NCBI GenBank assembly: GCA_025765595.1
Contig: JAIVFH010000055.1
Span: forward strand, 62,001 to 126,000
Direction of reading: 5' to 3'
DNA: 64,000 nt
Origin: Obelidium mucronatum
Taxonomy: Eukaryota; Chytridiomycota; Chytridiomycetes; Chytridiales; Chytriomycetaceae
A model generated the notes under the pieces. The model did not search any database. It saw only the letters and a list, made by a program, of their open reading frames with translations, and had not been told where the DNA came from. This document shows positions 35,411-46,563 of the stretch, in pieces. Position numbers and translations under genes: made by a program. The first letter of the stretch is position 1. Every line of letters starts with the position of its first letter.

Positions 35411-37680
35411 TCAATACTTCAATGTATCTCTGTTTGAAGAGTCCAGCCCCCAACCATATCGCCCTATAACCGAATCCAAATCAAGACTCGTTGAACTTTG
35501 TCCAATCTCCGCATCACCACCACCATCATCCGCTTCCGTATCCGCATCGCTCACAGTCCAAGAAACAGAACACATGGAATCATGCTTATCAATATACTCA
35601 TCCCGCTCCTCCTTCTCTCTTTGCACAACCTCTCGAACCTTCTTTTTGACAAGCGTTGGAATCACAGTCTCGAATTCCTCAAACACGTCGTCAAACTGAT
35701 TGTCTTGGTCTTCGTCATCGTCGCCATCAAGACTTGTAGATTCAGATACAGCAACTCTGTACTGAACATCTTGAGAAAAGTCTGTGGTTGTGGTGATTGT
35801 TGTGATTGTTGAAGGGAACCGGCTGGTTGCCTGGCTCTCCATTCTTGTGTCGCCAGAGGATCGGGGAGATTGATGTGGGTCATAAAATGAGAGCGGGGGT
35901 GGAGGCGGCGGTGGAGTTGCGGGCGCCCGTGGGGCACGGAGTGGTTGAAATTGAAGCGGTTGTGGTTGCGGCGGTGGTGCATCAACAGTGAACTTGGATT
36001 CTTCCAGCTCCATAATGGGGTTGGAAGCCACCGAAAAAGACTGCTTGCGATTTTGACGAATCCCCTTTTCAATGTCCATAGAAGTCATTGGCGATGGGAT
36101 AGACCCCGTGGATGCGCGTCGCTTGCGGTAATAGTTCACCGCGAAAGCCGCACAAACAACCGCAACCAACGCTCCAGCCACAGACGGAATTGTGGTCGCT
36201 AAAACATTGCTTGTTGATGATTGCTGAATTGCCGCCGGTTGATTGGTTGCGTCATTGTTCCCACCAAACACAGGTACATGGAGCGGTGGCGCTATAAAGT
36301 TATTCGTCGAGCCTGTAGTAGTACTCGGCTTAGCAGCAGATGCAGGTACAGTCCCGAACCCTCCTCCAGAACTGGATCCCGAGCTCGACCCACCCGAATT
36401 CTGCTGCTGCATGGCTGGAACAAATCCAATATTCAGCCCTATTTGTGGATGACTCGCGTTGGCATCTTGCGCTGGCATCTCTGGTCGATTGATCACGACA
36501 GCTGCATCTTTGCCATCGTGTTGAATGGGAATCAAACTGTCCACTTCCGTTTGTGGCTTTGGAATTGGTCGTGTTTCTATTGTTGACACAGCTGCGGCAG
36601 GGGAAATCACAGACCCGTTACCAGTTGCTGGATTTGCTGGATTTGATGGATTTGCTGGATTTGCTGGATTTGCTGGATTTGCTGGATTTGCTGGATTTGC
36701 TGGATTTGCTACTGGTGGCTTTGTAGCAACATCGATTTTGGAACTTGGCAGTGGGGCCTCTGGAGGATTCGGCACAGCTGGAATTGTTGGTTTCGGTGGA
36801 ACTGGTTTTTCTGGCGACATTGAATGATTAGAATGAATGAATGATGGACAAATTTTGAATATTCCTTATATTTACCTGGTTGTTCAACAGGTGGTTGTGG
36901 CACAACAGGTGGGATAGGAGCCGGTTTTGGTACGTTACTGGGTTTCGGGGATTCTGTTATGGGATTGGGAAGAACAGGTATCTCTGGCTGCTTTGGTGGT
37001 TCCGTGGGAGAGGGTTTTGGAATAATGATATCGATTGGTGGGATATCAGAAACAGGAAGAGGAACTTCCACAATCTGGGTTGCTGTAGATTCTGGAGTTG
37101 AAGTAGGAGCAGGAATAGTTTCGATATGCTTCGTCGTCGTTTCTAGAGTTGGAGAAGTTTCCACAGGTGAAACAACAACAACGGTCGAAGTCGGCAAGGG
37201 CTCGGGTACAGTTGATGTTGTGGCCGCGGGTATACTGAATACATCTGACTCAGTTATACTACTGGAAACGATTTCACTGGTTGTAGTTGCTTCAGCAGCA
37301 AGTGTCTCTGACGTTACAACTGTTGTTTTTGCTGGTTGTCCGTTTTGAGTTTCCATCGACGTTTCAGTTACTTCCGGCAGCGACGATGATTCATAGTTGA
37401 CTGTTGCTACTTCCACAAGGCTCGTAGATGATGATGATGATGCAACATCGTCCGTAGCTGATGTCACAAGTGCAGAAGTGTGTGTCACTTCTGCATTCTG
37501 GACCTTAGTCTGAAGCTCTGCAGTGGTAGTCACTCCTTCAGACAAAGACATTGATCCAATACTTTCGAAAATAGAAGTATTTTCGGCTTTGTTGGGTGGC
37601 ATACAAAGGAAACAGGTATCTTTGGGAATAATAAATGAAAAACGGAATAAGATTTTTTCGATGAATGAACAATGTTTCAT
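35411..37680 (-). CDS. mucin-like single-pass membrane protein 1
   Basis: Exons 37680(?)-36876 and 36810-35411. The long ectodomain is rich in Ser/Thr/Pro, a likely O-glycosylated stalk. It contains perfect NPA tripeptide repeats (about eight, encoded by a ggatttgct 9-mer, 36632-36713), then a second Ser/Gly/Asn-rich part. One membrane helix follows (TIPSVAGALVAVVCAAFAV) with YYRKRR as stop-transfer. The tail has a proline-rich patch (LRAPRAPATPPPPPPPL) and a block, QFDDVFEEFETVIP ... REVVQREKEERDEYIDKHDS then SVSWTV, shared with the neighbour at 37985-44019, and it ends SSNRDTLKY. No known domain is recognised. The start is uncertain: the first residues are hydrophobic but not a classical signal peptide, so an upstream exon may be missing. 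Confidence 0.65.
36632..36713 (-). repeat. 9-bp tandem repeat coding NPA tripeptides
   Basis: Nine near-perfect copies of ggatttgct (plus strand), coding Asn-Pro-Ala on the minus strand; one copy reads NPS. Repeat number is likely to vary between strains. Confidence 0.9.
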
Positions 37681-37984
37681 ATAGAGTTTCACAGGTGCAC
37701 CATCTCTGGAGAATTCTGATTTCGAGATTATGATGTAAGATAATTAAGGACGAATCTTTTGTATTTCGAATGTAGAACTTTATCTCCACTAATTCGAAAC
37801 ATCCACCAAGAGCTTTTCGGTTCAAAAGCTGTGCTTTTTAGTGTAACATTAAATTTCCCATCAACGAATATTCGATGCATGAGCATTTTCGATAAGGAAT
37901 GGACATAGTGCGTGACAAGGCAAAAAAGTGAGATGCAAAAATGCTTAAATGCTTTTATATAACAAACAATAAAATGCCCCGGAA
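37681..37984 (-). other. spacer between the two mucin-like genes
   Basis: 304 bp. A minus-strand frame with a hydrophobic start (about 37728-37988) could hold an upstream exon of protein 1, but I see no convincing splice signal linking it. Otherwise AT-rich. Confidence 0.4.
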
Positions 37985-40900
37985 TCACTCAATGATAGTG
38001 TCTCTGTTGGAAAAATCTCGCGACTCTGCAAGTTCTCGCGACAAATCAACGTCGCTGACGGTTAAAACTGTCATTCTTGGATCTACCCATACATCGTCAT
38101 TTTCCTCGTACTCGTAGAAATATTCTTCTGAATCATTAGAAGCAAGAGAAGCATCTTCATGATCGCGTTCGAGGATTTGGGAGTCTTTATGGGTGTCTAC
38201 GGCACTCATAAGTGTCATCCTTGGATCCACGGATTCATCCTGAGGGCCATCTTTTTCTTCGTCCACGTCGGAGTATTCATCTGAATCCGCCGAAGCAAGA
38301 GAATCATCTTCATGATCGCGTTCGAGGACTTGGGAGTCAACTTCACTCAGAAGTGTCATCCTTGGATCCACCCACTCATGCTGAGGACCGTCGTTTTCCT
38401 TGTTCTCGTCAGAATATTCATCTGAGTCCGCAGAAGCATGGCCATCAAATTGATCATGGTCATGATTGACTTGGGAATCCTCGTCATTATCAACAGTACT
38501 GAAGACAGTCCACGACACTGAATACATTGAATCATGTTTTTCAATGTACCCGCGTCGTTCTTCTTGATCTCGTTTAACCACCTCTTCCGCTTTCCGATCA
38601 ATCGTGGTTGTTGAGAATGGGATAGCGGATTCCAGCTCCTCAAACACGTCATCGAACTCTCCTTCCTCCACATCATCTCGCTTGGATTCAAGGTTTACTT
38701 CAGAAATATATCCAAGCTGCTGGTTCCTTTGGATATCCACGGCTTGAGCGTATGCCATCTCCGTATTGTCGACTGAGTACACGTCATGCCATTGTAAAAC
38801 TGGTGGAGGGCTTCCGGTTCGCTGATTTTTCATTTCATAGCTACCGAATTCTGGAGCAGAATATGCAGGTTCTTGGCTGGGATTTACTGGTAACTGCTGT
38901 TGAGCAAAAATTCCAGAACTTGCAATCGATTGTAATGGAGGTAATGCAGATCCCTTTTCAATATCAACGGAAGAATTCTTGGTGGCTTTTCTTTTCCGGT
39001 ACATTGTCACCGCAAACAAGGCACAAACAATGAGGACGAGCACTCCAGACACCATTGGAAGAATTGTCATGACTGGATTTGATGAAATTGTTTGGGAACC
39101 TGATGATTCAGTGACGACATCACTTCCACCACCAAATATACCCAGGCCCGGTAGAGAGCCTGGAGTGGAATCGGTTGGTTCTTTTACCCCCGGTACAGAT
39201 CCAGGCTGCGGGCCAGAATTGCTTTGATCCGAAACAGAAGGTGGAAAAATTGTGTTGTTGGTGTCAACCGCGGCTTTTACCAAGATGTTGTTGGCATTTG
39301 GAACAGGCCGGACAGGTTCGTCAATTATAATGGCGGATTTCGTTTCATCAATAGGATTGTTTGGTTCCAATTCTTCATCCAGGCCGTTGTTCAATGCTTG
39401 ATCCAGTTGATCATTCGTGCCCTCGATTACTGGAGACGAAGAATTTTCTGGGTCAGCTGAATTAATTGCGGATCCTTCCTTTTGAGAGTTTATACGACTT
39501 CTTCCAGGTTGCAAAGTTCCATCAATTTCTGGGGCCTCCACAATTTGACTCGAAGGTTCAGGCGAATCATTGATGGACGCAACATTGATTGCTGCTGTTG
39601 AATAAAACATCATCAGCTCATCAGAATCTTCAATAATTTAAAATTACATTTTTCTCCCTCAGACTGCACGATGGGCTTTTCAGAAGGAATGTCTTTCGGT
39701 TGAGTATTTTGGGTTGATGAATTTTCGGTGGACTTGGATTTAAGAATATCTGGTACAGAGTTTGGCTCGAGAGCTGGAATGGGATTTTCAGACAATGGTG
39801 GCACGGGCATCTCAGGACTACTTGGACTTTCAGATACATTTCCCAAAGGCTTCGCCACAGAGACTTCACTTCCCGAATTTGAATTTGCTGGTTGCTCTTT
39901 TTCAGAACCAATAGCAGAATCGACTTGATTAATAGGAAACGCAGCAGCAGGTTCTGTCGTTTGAGGAGGCTGCTTTGCACCGTTGCGTTGTTCCTGTTTT
40001 GAAATTGCAGTTTGTTCTGAAGAAGGTGGATTGGCTTTAGCGGATTCGATAGCGTCAATTGCGGCTTCTGTTTTTGGCACAAAGACTTCGATGGTGCTAA
40101 CTCGAGCATCTTCGATGATTTTTGGATTTGGCGAGTCAAGCACAGCAGTTTCAACAGCCGGCGCCACTTCCACACTTGGAACAGCCATCGGTTCGACAAT
40201 CACCACATCTGGTGATGAGGAATTTGAACCTTCCAAGATCGGTGTTGTATTCGTAAGTGCGTCATTCTCCAGTGTACGAGAGATTGGCAGCCGTCCTTCG
40301 CTGTTTGGATTGGTGGTATCGATAGTGGATTCAGAAGCATCAGGTACTAAAGAAGTCGTTGGCAACGGAGACTCGCTTGGTGGCGACCCACTAGGCTCAT
40401 TCTCAAGAACGCGAGTAATTGCCGAGTTCTCTTCACTGTTAGCATCTGTGGTTCTGATCGAAGCATCGGGAGTGGGCAAAGGCGAATCGCTTGGTAGCGA
40501 CCCAGCACGAGACTCATCCTCAAGAATGCGGGCAATCGGTAACCTCATTTCACTATTTGGATCCGCAGTTTTGAGATCAGACTCATCCAATACAACGGAA
40601 GTTGCTGCTAAAGGATGCTCGCTTGATAAGGGCCCGCGAGACTTGTCCTCGAGAACGCGGGGGGTGGGTAACTTCTGTTCACTATTTGGATCCGCGGTTT
40701 GGATAGCTGGTTCAGAAGCATTGGGAGTGGGTAAAGGTGTCTCGATTGGTAGAGACTTGCGAGACTCATCCTCGAGAACGCGAATAACTGGTAATTTTGC
40801 TTCACTGTTTGGATCCGCGGTTTTGATTTCAGAAGTATCAAGTGCAACAGTGGCTGCTGACAATGGAGACTCGTTTGGTAAAGACTCGCGAGACTCGCCC

Positions 40901-43900
40901 TCAAGAACGCGAGTCATTGGCGTCATTTCGTCACTCTTTGGATACGCGGTTTTGATGACTGTCTCAGAAGCATCGGAAGCGGATAAAGGCGACTCACTCG
41001 GTAGCGACCCAAGAGACTCAACCTCTAGAACGCGAGTTGATGACAACTTCTCTTCACTCTTTGGATCTGCATTTTTGGCGATTGGTTCAGAGGCATCAAG
41101 TGCAACAGTAGTCGCTGGCAAAGGAGACTCGCTTGGTAAAGACCCACGAGACTCATCCTCTAGAACGGGGGGGATGGGCAATATCTCTTCACTCTTTGGA
41201 TTCGCGGTTTGGATAGCTGGTTCAGACGCATCGGCGGAGGGCAAAAGTGTCTCGATTGGGAGCGATCCACGAGACTCATCTTCGAGAACACGAGTAACTG
41301 GGAATTTCACTTCACTGTTTGGATCTGTGGCTTTGATTTCAGAGCCATCAAGTGAAACAGAAGAGTTTGGCAATGGTGACTCCCTCGGCAGCGCATCCTC
41401 GAGAACGCGAGTAATTGCTGCAGTTTGTCTATTTGGTTCAGAAGCCTCAAGCCCAACAGAAGCAGCTAGTAAAGGAAACTCGCTCGGCAGGGTGGTGCGC
41501 GGCTCAATCTCAAGACTGCTAGTACTGGGTAGCTTTTCTTCTATCGTTGAATCCAGGGTTTTTATCGCTGATTCAGAAAGATCAACAGTGGGCAAAGCAG
41601 GTTCATTTGGCTCGGACCCGCGAGACTCATTCTCAAGAATGCCATTAATTGGTGAATTCTCTTCATTGTTGGCATCCGTGGGTTTAATCGTCGGTTTAAG
41701 CCTTGATGGCCCCGATGAATCAACATCTGAATTCGCCTGCACGGTCATTGGAACCAAACTGGGAACATTGCTTTCTTTTGAAACCAACTCTGGAAGTGGA
41801 TTCTCTGTAAGAGGTGCTTCGGTTTCCACCAGAGACGCAGATGTCGGACCATCCAGACTCGTAACGGGATCTGGTTCAGCAGCTTCCTGGGGAACAGATG
41901 TTTCCGAGGACAAATCCATGGATGAAATTAATGAAGAAGGTGGAGGAACACCGATCAGTTGATTTCCAGATTGGTCTACAACTGGCTCGGGAGTCACAGA
42001 AGTCGCAGTAGACATAACTGTGACCTCCAAAGTTTCGATACCACTCTCCGACTCTGATAATTGCATAATTGAATTTGTAACAGCAGTTTCCCGGGGTAAT
42101 TCATCACTCTCGGTAGGTTTGGATGATTCAACAGTGGAAATAGGAGAGCTGGGGAACGCAAACTTAGTAGTAGCTGGATTAATTTCTTCAAGATCCTTCG
42201 AGATAGCGGTCTCGCCACGAGGTTGCTCGACATCTGCTGTTGGTCGAACTGAAGTGTTCATCAGAGTTGGACGTGTCGCCTTTGTCTTAGAGATATCAGC
42301 ATCTTCAAGAGTCGTTTCTGGAGTTGTTTCGTTGGATACTTTTGTAAAATTATCAAAAAGTTTTAGTTAGTCCCTAATCTACTAACCTGAATTTCAGAGC
42401 AAACATACCTGAGTTGATTTTGAAGAACTTAGGAGAAGAATTGGGTAAAATCGATGGGATCATTGATTCCCAGGTGACATTTGGTTCAGATTCGAGCGAA
42501 CTACTCGTGGGCGGCTGTTCTTCCTTGGCATTTGATGCCGAAACATCTTCGTCAAATGAATATATATGCGACACGGATTCTGTGATTTCCTGAAGACCAG
42601 CGGCCACCACTGAAATCGGTGTGGTGGATTCGACAGGCACTTCTGCTGAAGTTGACAACGCTTTCTCTGCGGTGAGAGTTGGTGTTGGGGTATTCTCCAA
42701 TGACGCCACCTCCGTTGCCAAAGTTGACAATTCTCTATCCGCCGAAGTCGGTGTTGGTGCATCTTCCATCTCACCATCAGCACTGTCAGTTACAGATAAA
42801 CTTTGAAAGCCTTGGGTTATCTGTGGCTCTACCGTGGTTTGATTTGTAACTGAAGTGCTTCGGGGGTAGAGTTTAGAAGATATTCGTGTTGCTTCTGTGT
42901 TGCTCACAGTTTGATCCACATATTCTTGAAACAGATCAGGCATTGACGTTACTTCGCTGGATGCAACACCCGTAGTTGCAAATCCACTCAAATTTTCAGA
43001 GGTTACTCGTGAAGAGTTTAATAAATCTGAGGTGGCCGCCAGCCCATTCAAAGCCACTTCCGCATTTTCTGTGGAAACTGAAGTGTATGTTGCAGATGTC
43101 TGAGAAGAATCAATAGACTTTTTCAGAACAGAAGTAATTCGACCAGCTTCGTCTTCAGAGGTAGGCGTGATTGTGCGGACAAGGGTAGTAACTTTTTGGT
43201 TTACTTCATTGTCTTCTACCAGACTAGTACTTGAGATATATTTTGATGATGTCTTTGAAATATCTACAACCTCGGATGAGGAAGACTGGTAGGCGGTAAT
43301 AATCTCCGACAGTTGCGATGAATCTTTATAACCCGATAGTTGCGATGAATCTTGAACAGCAGTTGCAGTTCCTGCGCGTGATTCATCTTTTTCTGCCGAT
43401 GCGCTAGTTGGAACAGCAGGAGCGGTAGCAGCATCAGTCAACAAATCGGCAAGTTGTGTGGTTGTTCTGATGTCGCTCTGAATTCGAGTTCGATTATCCG
43501 CATCTATCATTGCGTCAGCATATTATATAAAGCTTATTAAAGAAGTGCCGTACCGTTCTTCGTTTCTGTGGCTGACAAGATATCGTTTGTTTGTTGACCA
43601 CTTGCATCTCCATTGATTCGATCGGCTAAAGATGCTTTCATCGTGCGAATTGCGATTCCAGTTGTGCGAGGCATGACGCTGCTTGAAGTGGATGGTGTTT
43701 CCGAGGACTCGTTGAGAGTCGGATCACCCCGAGGTTCTGACTCAGCAGTCTCTTCGAGCCTCTGCAAAGCCTTTGGAGGTTCCGTTGGTCGGGTAGATTG
43801 AATGCGCTGTGTGTGTGTTGAAGTCGGATATATAATCTCTGAGTCTGAGCCTTGAAGAGCAGCCATTTGAGGATTCGCAGTATCCAGCATTGAAGCATCT

Positions 43901-44019
43901 TTTTTAGTATTCAATTCAAGCTGAATAGTTGCTGTAGCTGTGTTTGATATTGAAGCCATCTCGGTTTTTGTAGGAGCCGTTGCTTCCAGCGCAGAAGCAA
44001 CTACAGAATCCCTTTGCAT
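37985..44019 (-). CDS. giant mucin-like repeat membrane protein 2
   Basis: Exons 44019-43554, 43503-42409, 42338-39648 and 39594-37985 are all in frame and give about 1953 residues. The ectodomain is Ser/Thr/Glu/Pro-rich. Exon 3 holds roughly a dozen ~40-residue repeats with the core ITRVLEDESRGSLPSESPLP and TADPNSE. One membrane helix (TILPMVSGVLVLIVCALFAV) is followed by YRKRK. The tail has EGEFDDVFEELESAIP, EEVVKRDQEERRGYIEKHDS and SVSWTV, clearly homologous to mucin-like protein 1. Three ~45-residue acidic repeats follow (DSDEYSD...DPRMTLLS) and the protein ends SNRDTIIE. Just upstream of the chosen ATG an apparent signal peptide (KKHLVSLFVIGM) is in frame but preceded by a stop, so the true start may lie at about 44040 behind a one-base break. 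Function unknown; surface adhesin or sensor is a guess. Confidence 0.72.
40245..41670 (-). repeat. array of ~40-residue coding repeats
   Basis: About 12 degenerate 110-130 bp units within exon 3 of mucin-like protein 2. The shared core is VLEDESRGSLPSESPLP, then an Ala/Ser/Glu-rich spacer and ADPNSE. Unit length alternates slightly, hinting at a two-unit higher-order period. Confidence 0.85.
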
Positions 44020-44249
44020 TCCAATGACGAATAAAGATACAAGGTGCTTCTTTCATTGCGGGTCTTGGCCTGAATGAAAAATGACAACGGCAATGACTTT
44101 TTTGACATTATCCAAGATCGTAATGAAAGTTGTGATCTCTCAAAAAGCACCGCACGAAATCCGCATAATGCTGCATATGCACTCTCCGACACAGTAGTGG
44201 ATCTGCTTGAAATTGTATAATTAAATGTGTTCGCACTACTTCGCCTCTC

Positions 44250-45040
44250 ACAAACTTGCAAAAGACTACAGTTCCTCGCAGCAAGTCACATCCTCATCGA
44301 TGCCGGATTAGTCCAACACTTTCATCTTGTGCCAGGAAGTGCGCCTTACCGCCAGCTACATTGAAAGCATCACGATTCAGGGAAACGACTTCCGCCACAA
44401 AGTGATTCGGAGCACGACAGCTCATGTTACCTTCATTGAATCCTTGACCAGACTGAAACGTTTAACACGTTACAGCTCTAATGCTGCTGAGACGGAGGTC
44501 TTGGAGAACATTATTGCCGCTCTTCCAGCAAAAGCAGCCATCACAAGTCTCGCAGCACACGGCTTCGATGAGCAAGGTCATGATGGATCTCTAAACTTCC
44601 GCTTACAACCGCACTTGTTTGTGAATATTACGTCCTTGGATCTTTTATGTATGGTGAACATTGATGATTACCGACCCATATGGTCACCCATTGGACAATG
44701 TGTCCACTTGGAGACACTTAAACTGCGGTCTTGTTTTGATGATAACCGGGAAGGGATGTTCAATGCAAAAGATGCGGCCATTGATTATAAAGGGCTTGTG
44801 AAGGTTCAAGATTTGATATTGATGGGTTACGGCATTAGTCATACACTTTGTTTCTGGAATGCACTTCCGGTTCAAGTACTCAAGAAGGCAGAGATTCTTA
44901 TTTGGAGATATGAATATGATCAAGGTGATGATGATGCTGCAAAGGAGGAGGAGGATTGGGCCAACGGGCCTCAAGAGGAGTGGGATTTGGTGAAGAGCAA
45001 GCAGGCTGGGGCTGCCAATTTCGTTTCGCGTTTCTTTTGA
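44250..45040 (+). pseudogene. leucine-rich paralogue 1, frame-broken
   Basis: One long frame from about 44350 to 45040 carries FIESLTRLKRLTRYSS, ALPAKAAITSLAAHGFDEQG, LFVNITSLDLLCMVN, LILMGYGISHTLCFWNALP and an acidic/basic C-terminus: irregular leucine-rich units like those of F-box/LRR proteins. Upstream, LIDAGLVQHFHLVPGSAPY matches the neighbour copy but in another frame. Comparison of the two copies places a one-base loss near 44350. Function unrecognised; no F-box is seen. Confidence 0.6.
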
Positions 45041-45119
45041 TGAAGATGAAGAGTCCTTGAGAATTGGATTGGAGGCAGGAACATCTAAACTGACATGCTT
45101 ATTAAAGGTTCATACTTAC

Positions 45120-45556
45120 ACTGCCCACAATGGTCATTAGAGAAGCCAGCGCAGCGGCCAAGGGCGGGCTTGAGTCAAGCGTGCGCCGCATGCTCAGCCA
45201 CCACCGGTGGTGGCGCAAGAAACTGTCGGCGCAGTAGATAACCTAATGCCCAGAATCAAAGAATCAAACAATCAACAACGGCAACACTGTCAAACCTCGC
45301 GCGGGGTCAATGAGGCGCTGTTCTTTCTTGCGGCCCCCAAGCACGTCCACAGGTTGAGCGCAGCGCCTGCTGCAATAGGAGTGCTGAAAGTCCGCCCAAA
45401 GTTTGCTGGCTTTGAGGATTCGCGAGTGGCGCAAGGGAAGGTGTGGATGTTTTTTTTTATATTCGCCAAGAATTGTGCAAGAATTGTCAAAACGCAAATA
45501 TAAAATATTACATGTGCCCGATCACTCACCTCGCCCCCCGATGTCCTTCTCGTCAT
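45120..45556 (-). CDS. possible small protein, unrecognised
   Basis: Starting at the ATG at 45556, a frame leads to NFGRTFSTPIAAGAALNLWT and ends at a donor-like site near 45295. An acceptor near 45243 could join it to an exon reading YCADSFLRHHRWWLSMRRTL and LAAALASLMTIVGSV. Both parts are GC-richer than the flanks and look protein-like (amphipathic, Arg-rich), which is the only support. It could also be chance. Confidence 0.3.
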
Positions 45557-46460
45557 TGCTCACCACTTGAGGCCAATGAAATTACCCAGGAAAATCTACT
45601 ACGACTACGCGCAGCCTCGATCGCTCACTCCTTCGCCTCTCCCAAACGTGTACAAGATTCCGATTCCTCGCCTCAACATACCATCGATTCTGGCCTAGTC
45701 CACTACTTTCATCTTGTACCAGGAGACGCGCCTTACCCACCAGCTTATATTCACGGCATTGGGATCGAAGGGAATGATTTCCGTGACAAAAAGTTGCGCA
45801 ACAGCACATTGCTAATTCCCTTTATTGAATCCTTGACAAACTTGAAAAGCTTGACACTCTTTAGTTCGAATTCTGCGGATAGTGGGGCCTTGCATAAAGT
45901 TATTGAGGCTTTACCGGCTAAAGCGGCCATCACGAGTCTGATGGCGCACGCGTACGAATGAACAAGGACATGACGGATGTCTAAATACCCTGTATCTGCA
46001 CTTGCATTTGTTTGAGAATCTCACCACCTTGGATATCTTTTGTATGGTAAACGACCAAGATTATCTTGACATTGGTCTGTGTATTCACCTGAACACGCTT
46101 AGACTCTATTCATGTTACGATGCCAACCGTGAGAGGATGTTTCACGCTGAAAATTCTATCTTGGATTATAAAAGTCTTACGAAATTGAGAGAGTTGATAT
46201 TGATTGGTTACGGAATTGCTCATACACTCTGTTTCTGGAATGCTCTTCCATTCCAAGTACTCAATAAGGCGACGATTCTTATTTGGAAATATGATTTTGA
46301 AGTCGGGGATAGTAATTTTGAATTGGATGAAGAGGATTGGGCTGAACGTGCACAAGAAAAGTGGAAACGGGTGAGGGGACAGCAGGCTGGAGCTAAAATT
46401 TGGTGTCGCGCTTCTTTTGATGAAGATCAAGTGTGGTCTCCTTCGTGGTCTCCTAATTAA
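45512..46460 (+). pseudogene. leucine-rich paralogue 2, frame-broken
   Basis: From the ATG at 45512 the frame begins CPITHLAPRCPSRHC (possible zinc-binding residues), continues with LVHYFHLVPGDAPYPPAYIH, FIESLTNLKSLTLFSS and ALPAKAAITSLMAHAYE, then hits a stop at 45959. The next part, LHLFENLTTLDIFCMVN ... LILIGYGIAHTLCFWNALP, is in another frame to 46460. Against the neighbour copy (HGFDEQGHDG) a single extra T at about 45957 explains the break. Apart from this the protein matches its neighbour along its whole length, so the two arose by tandem duplication. Confidence 0.6.
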
Positions 46461-46563
46461 TTCTTTTTTTTTTTCGAGAATTGTTTTTTTTAAGTTTCTT
46501 TTTTTAGTCGCGTATTCCAATAGAAGCATATTCTTATTTGTAAAAACATGCAGTTGGTACTTT

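Noticed and set aside
39983..41962. 659-codon open frame on the plus strand opposite mucin-like protein 2
   Set aside because: It is the antisense shadow of a Ser/Glu-rich repeat array with low stop frequency on both strands; no start context, introns or domain.
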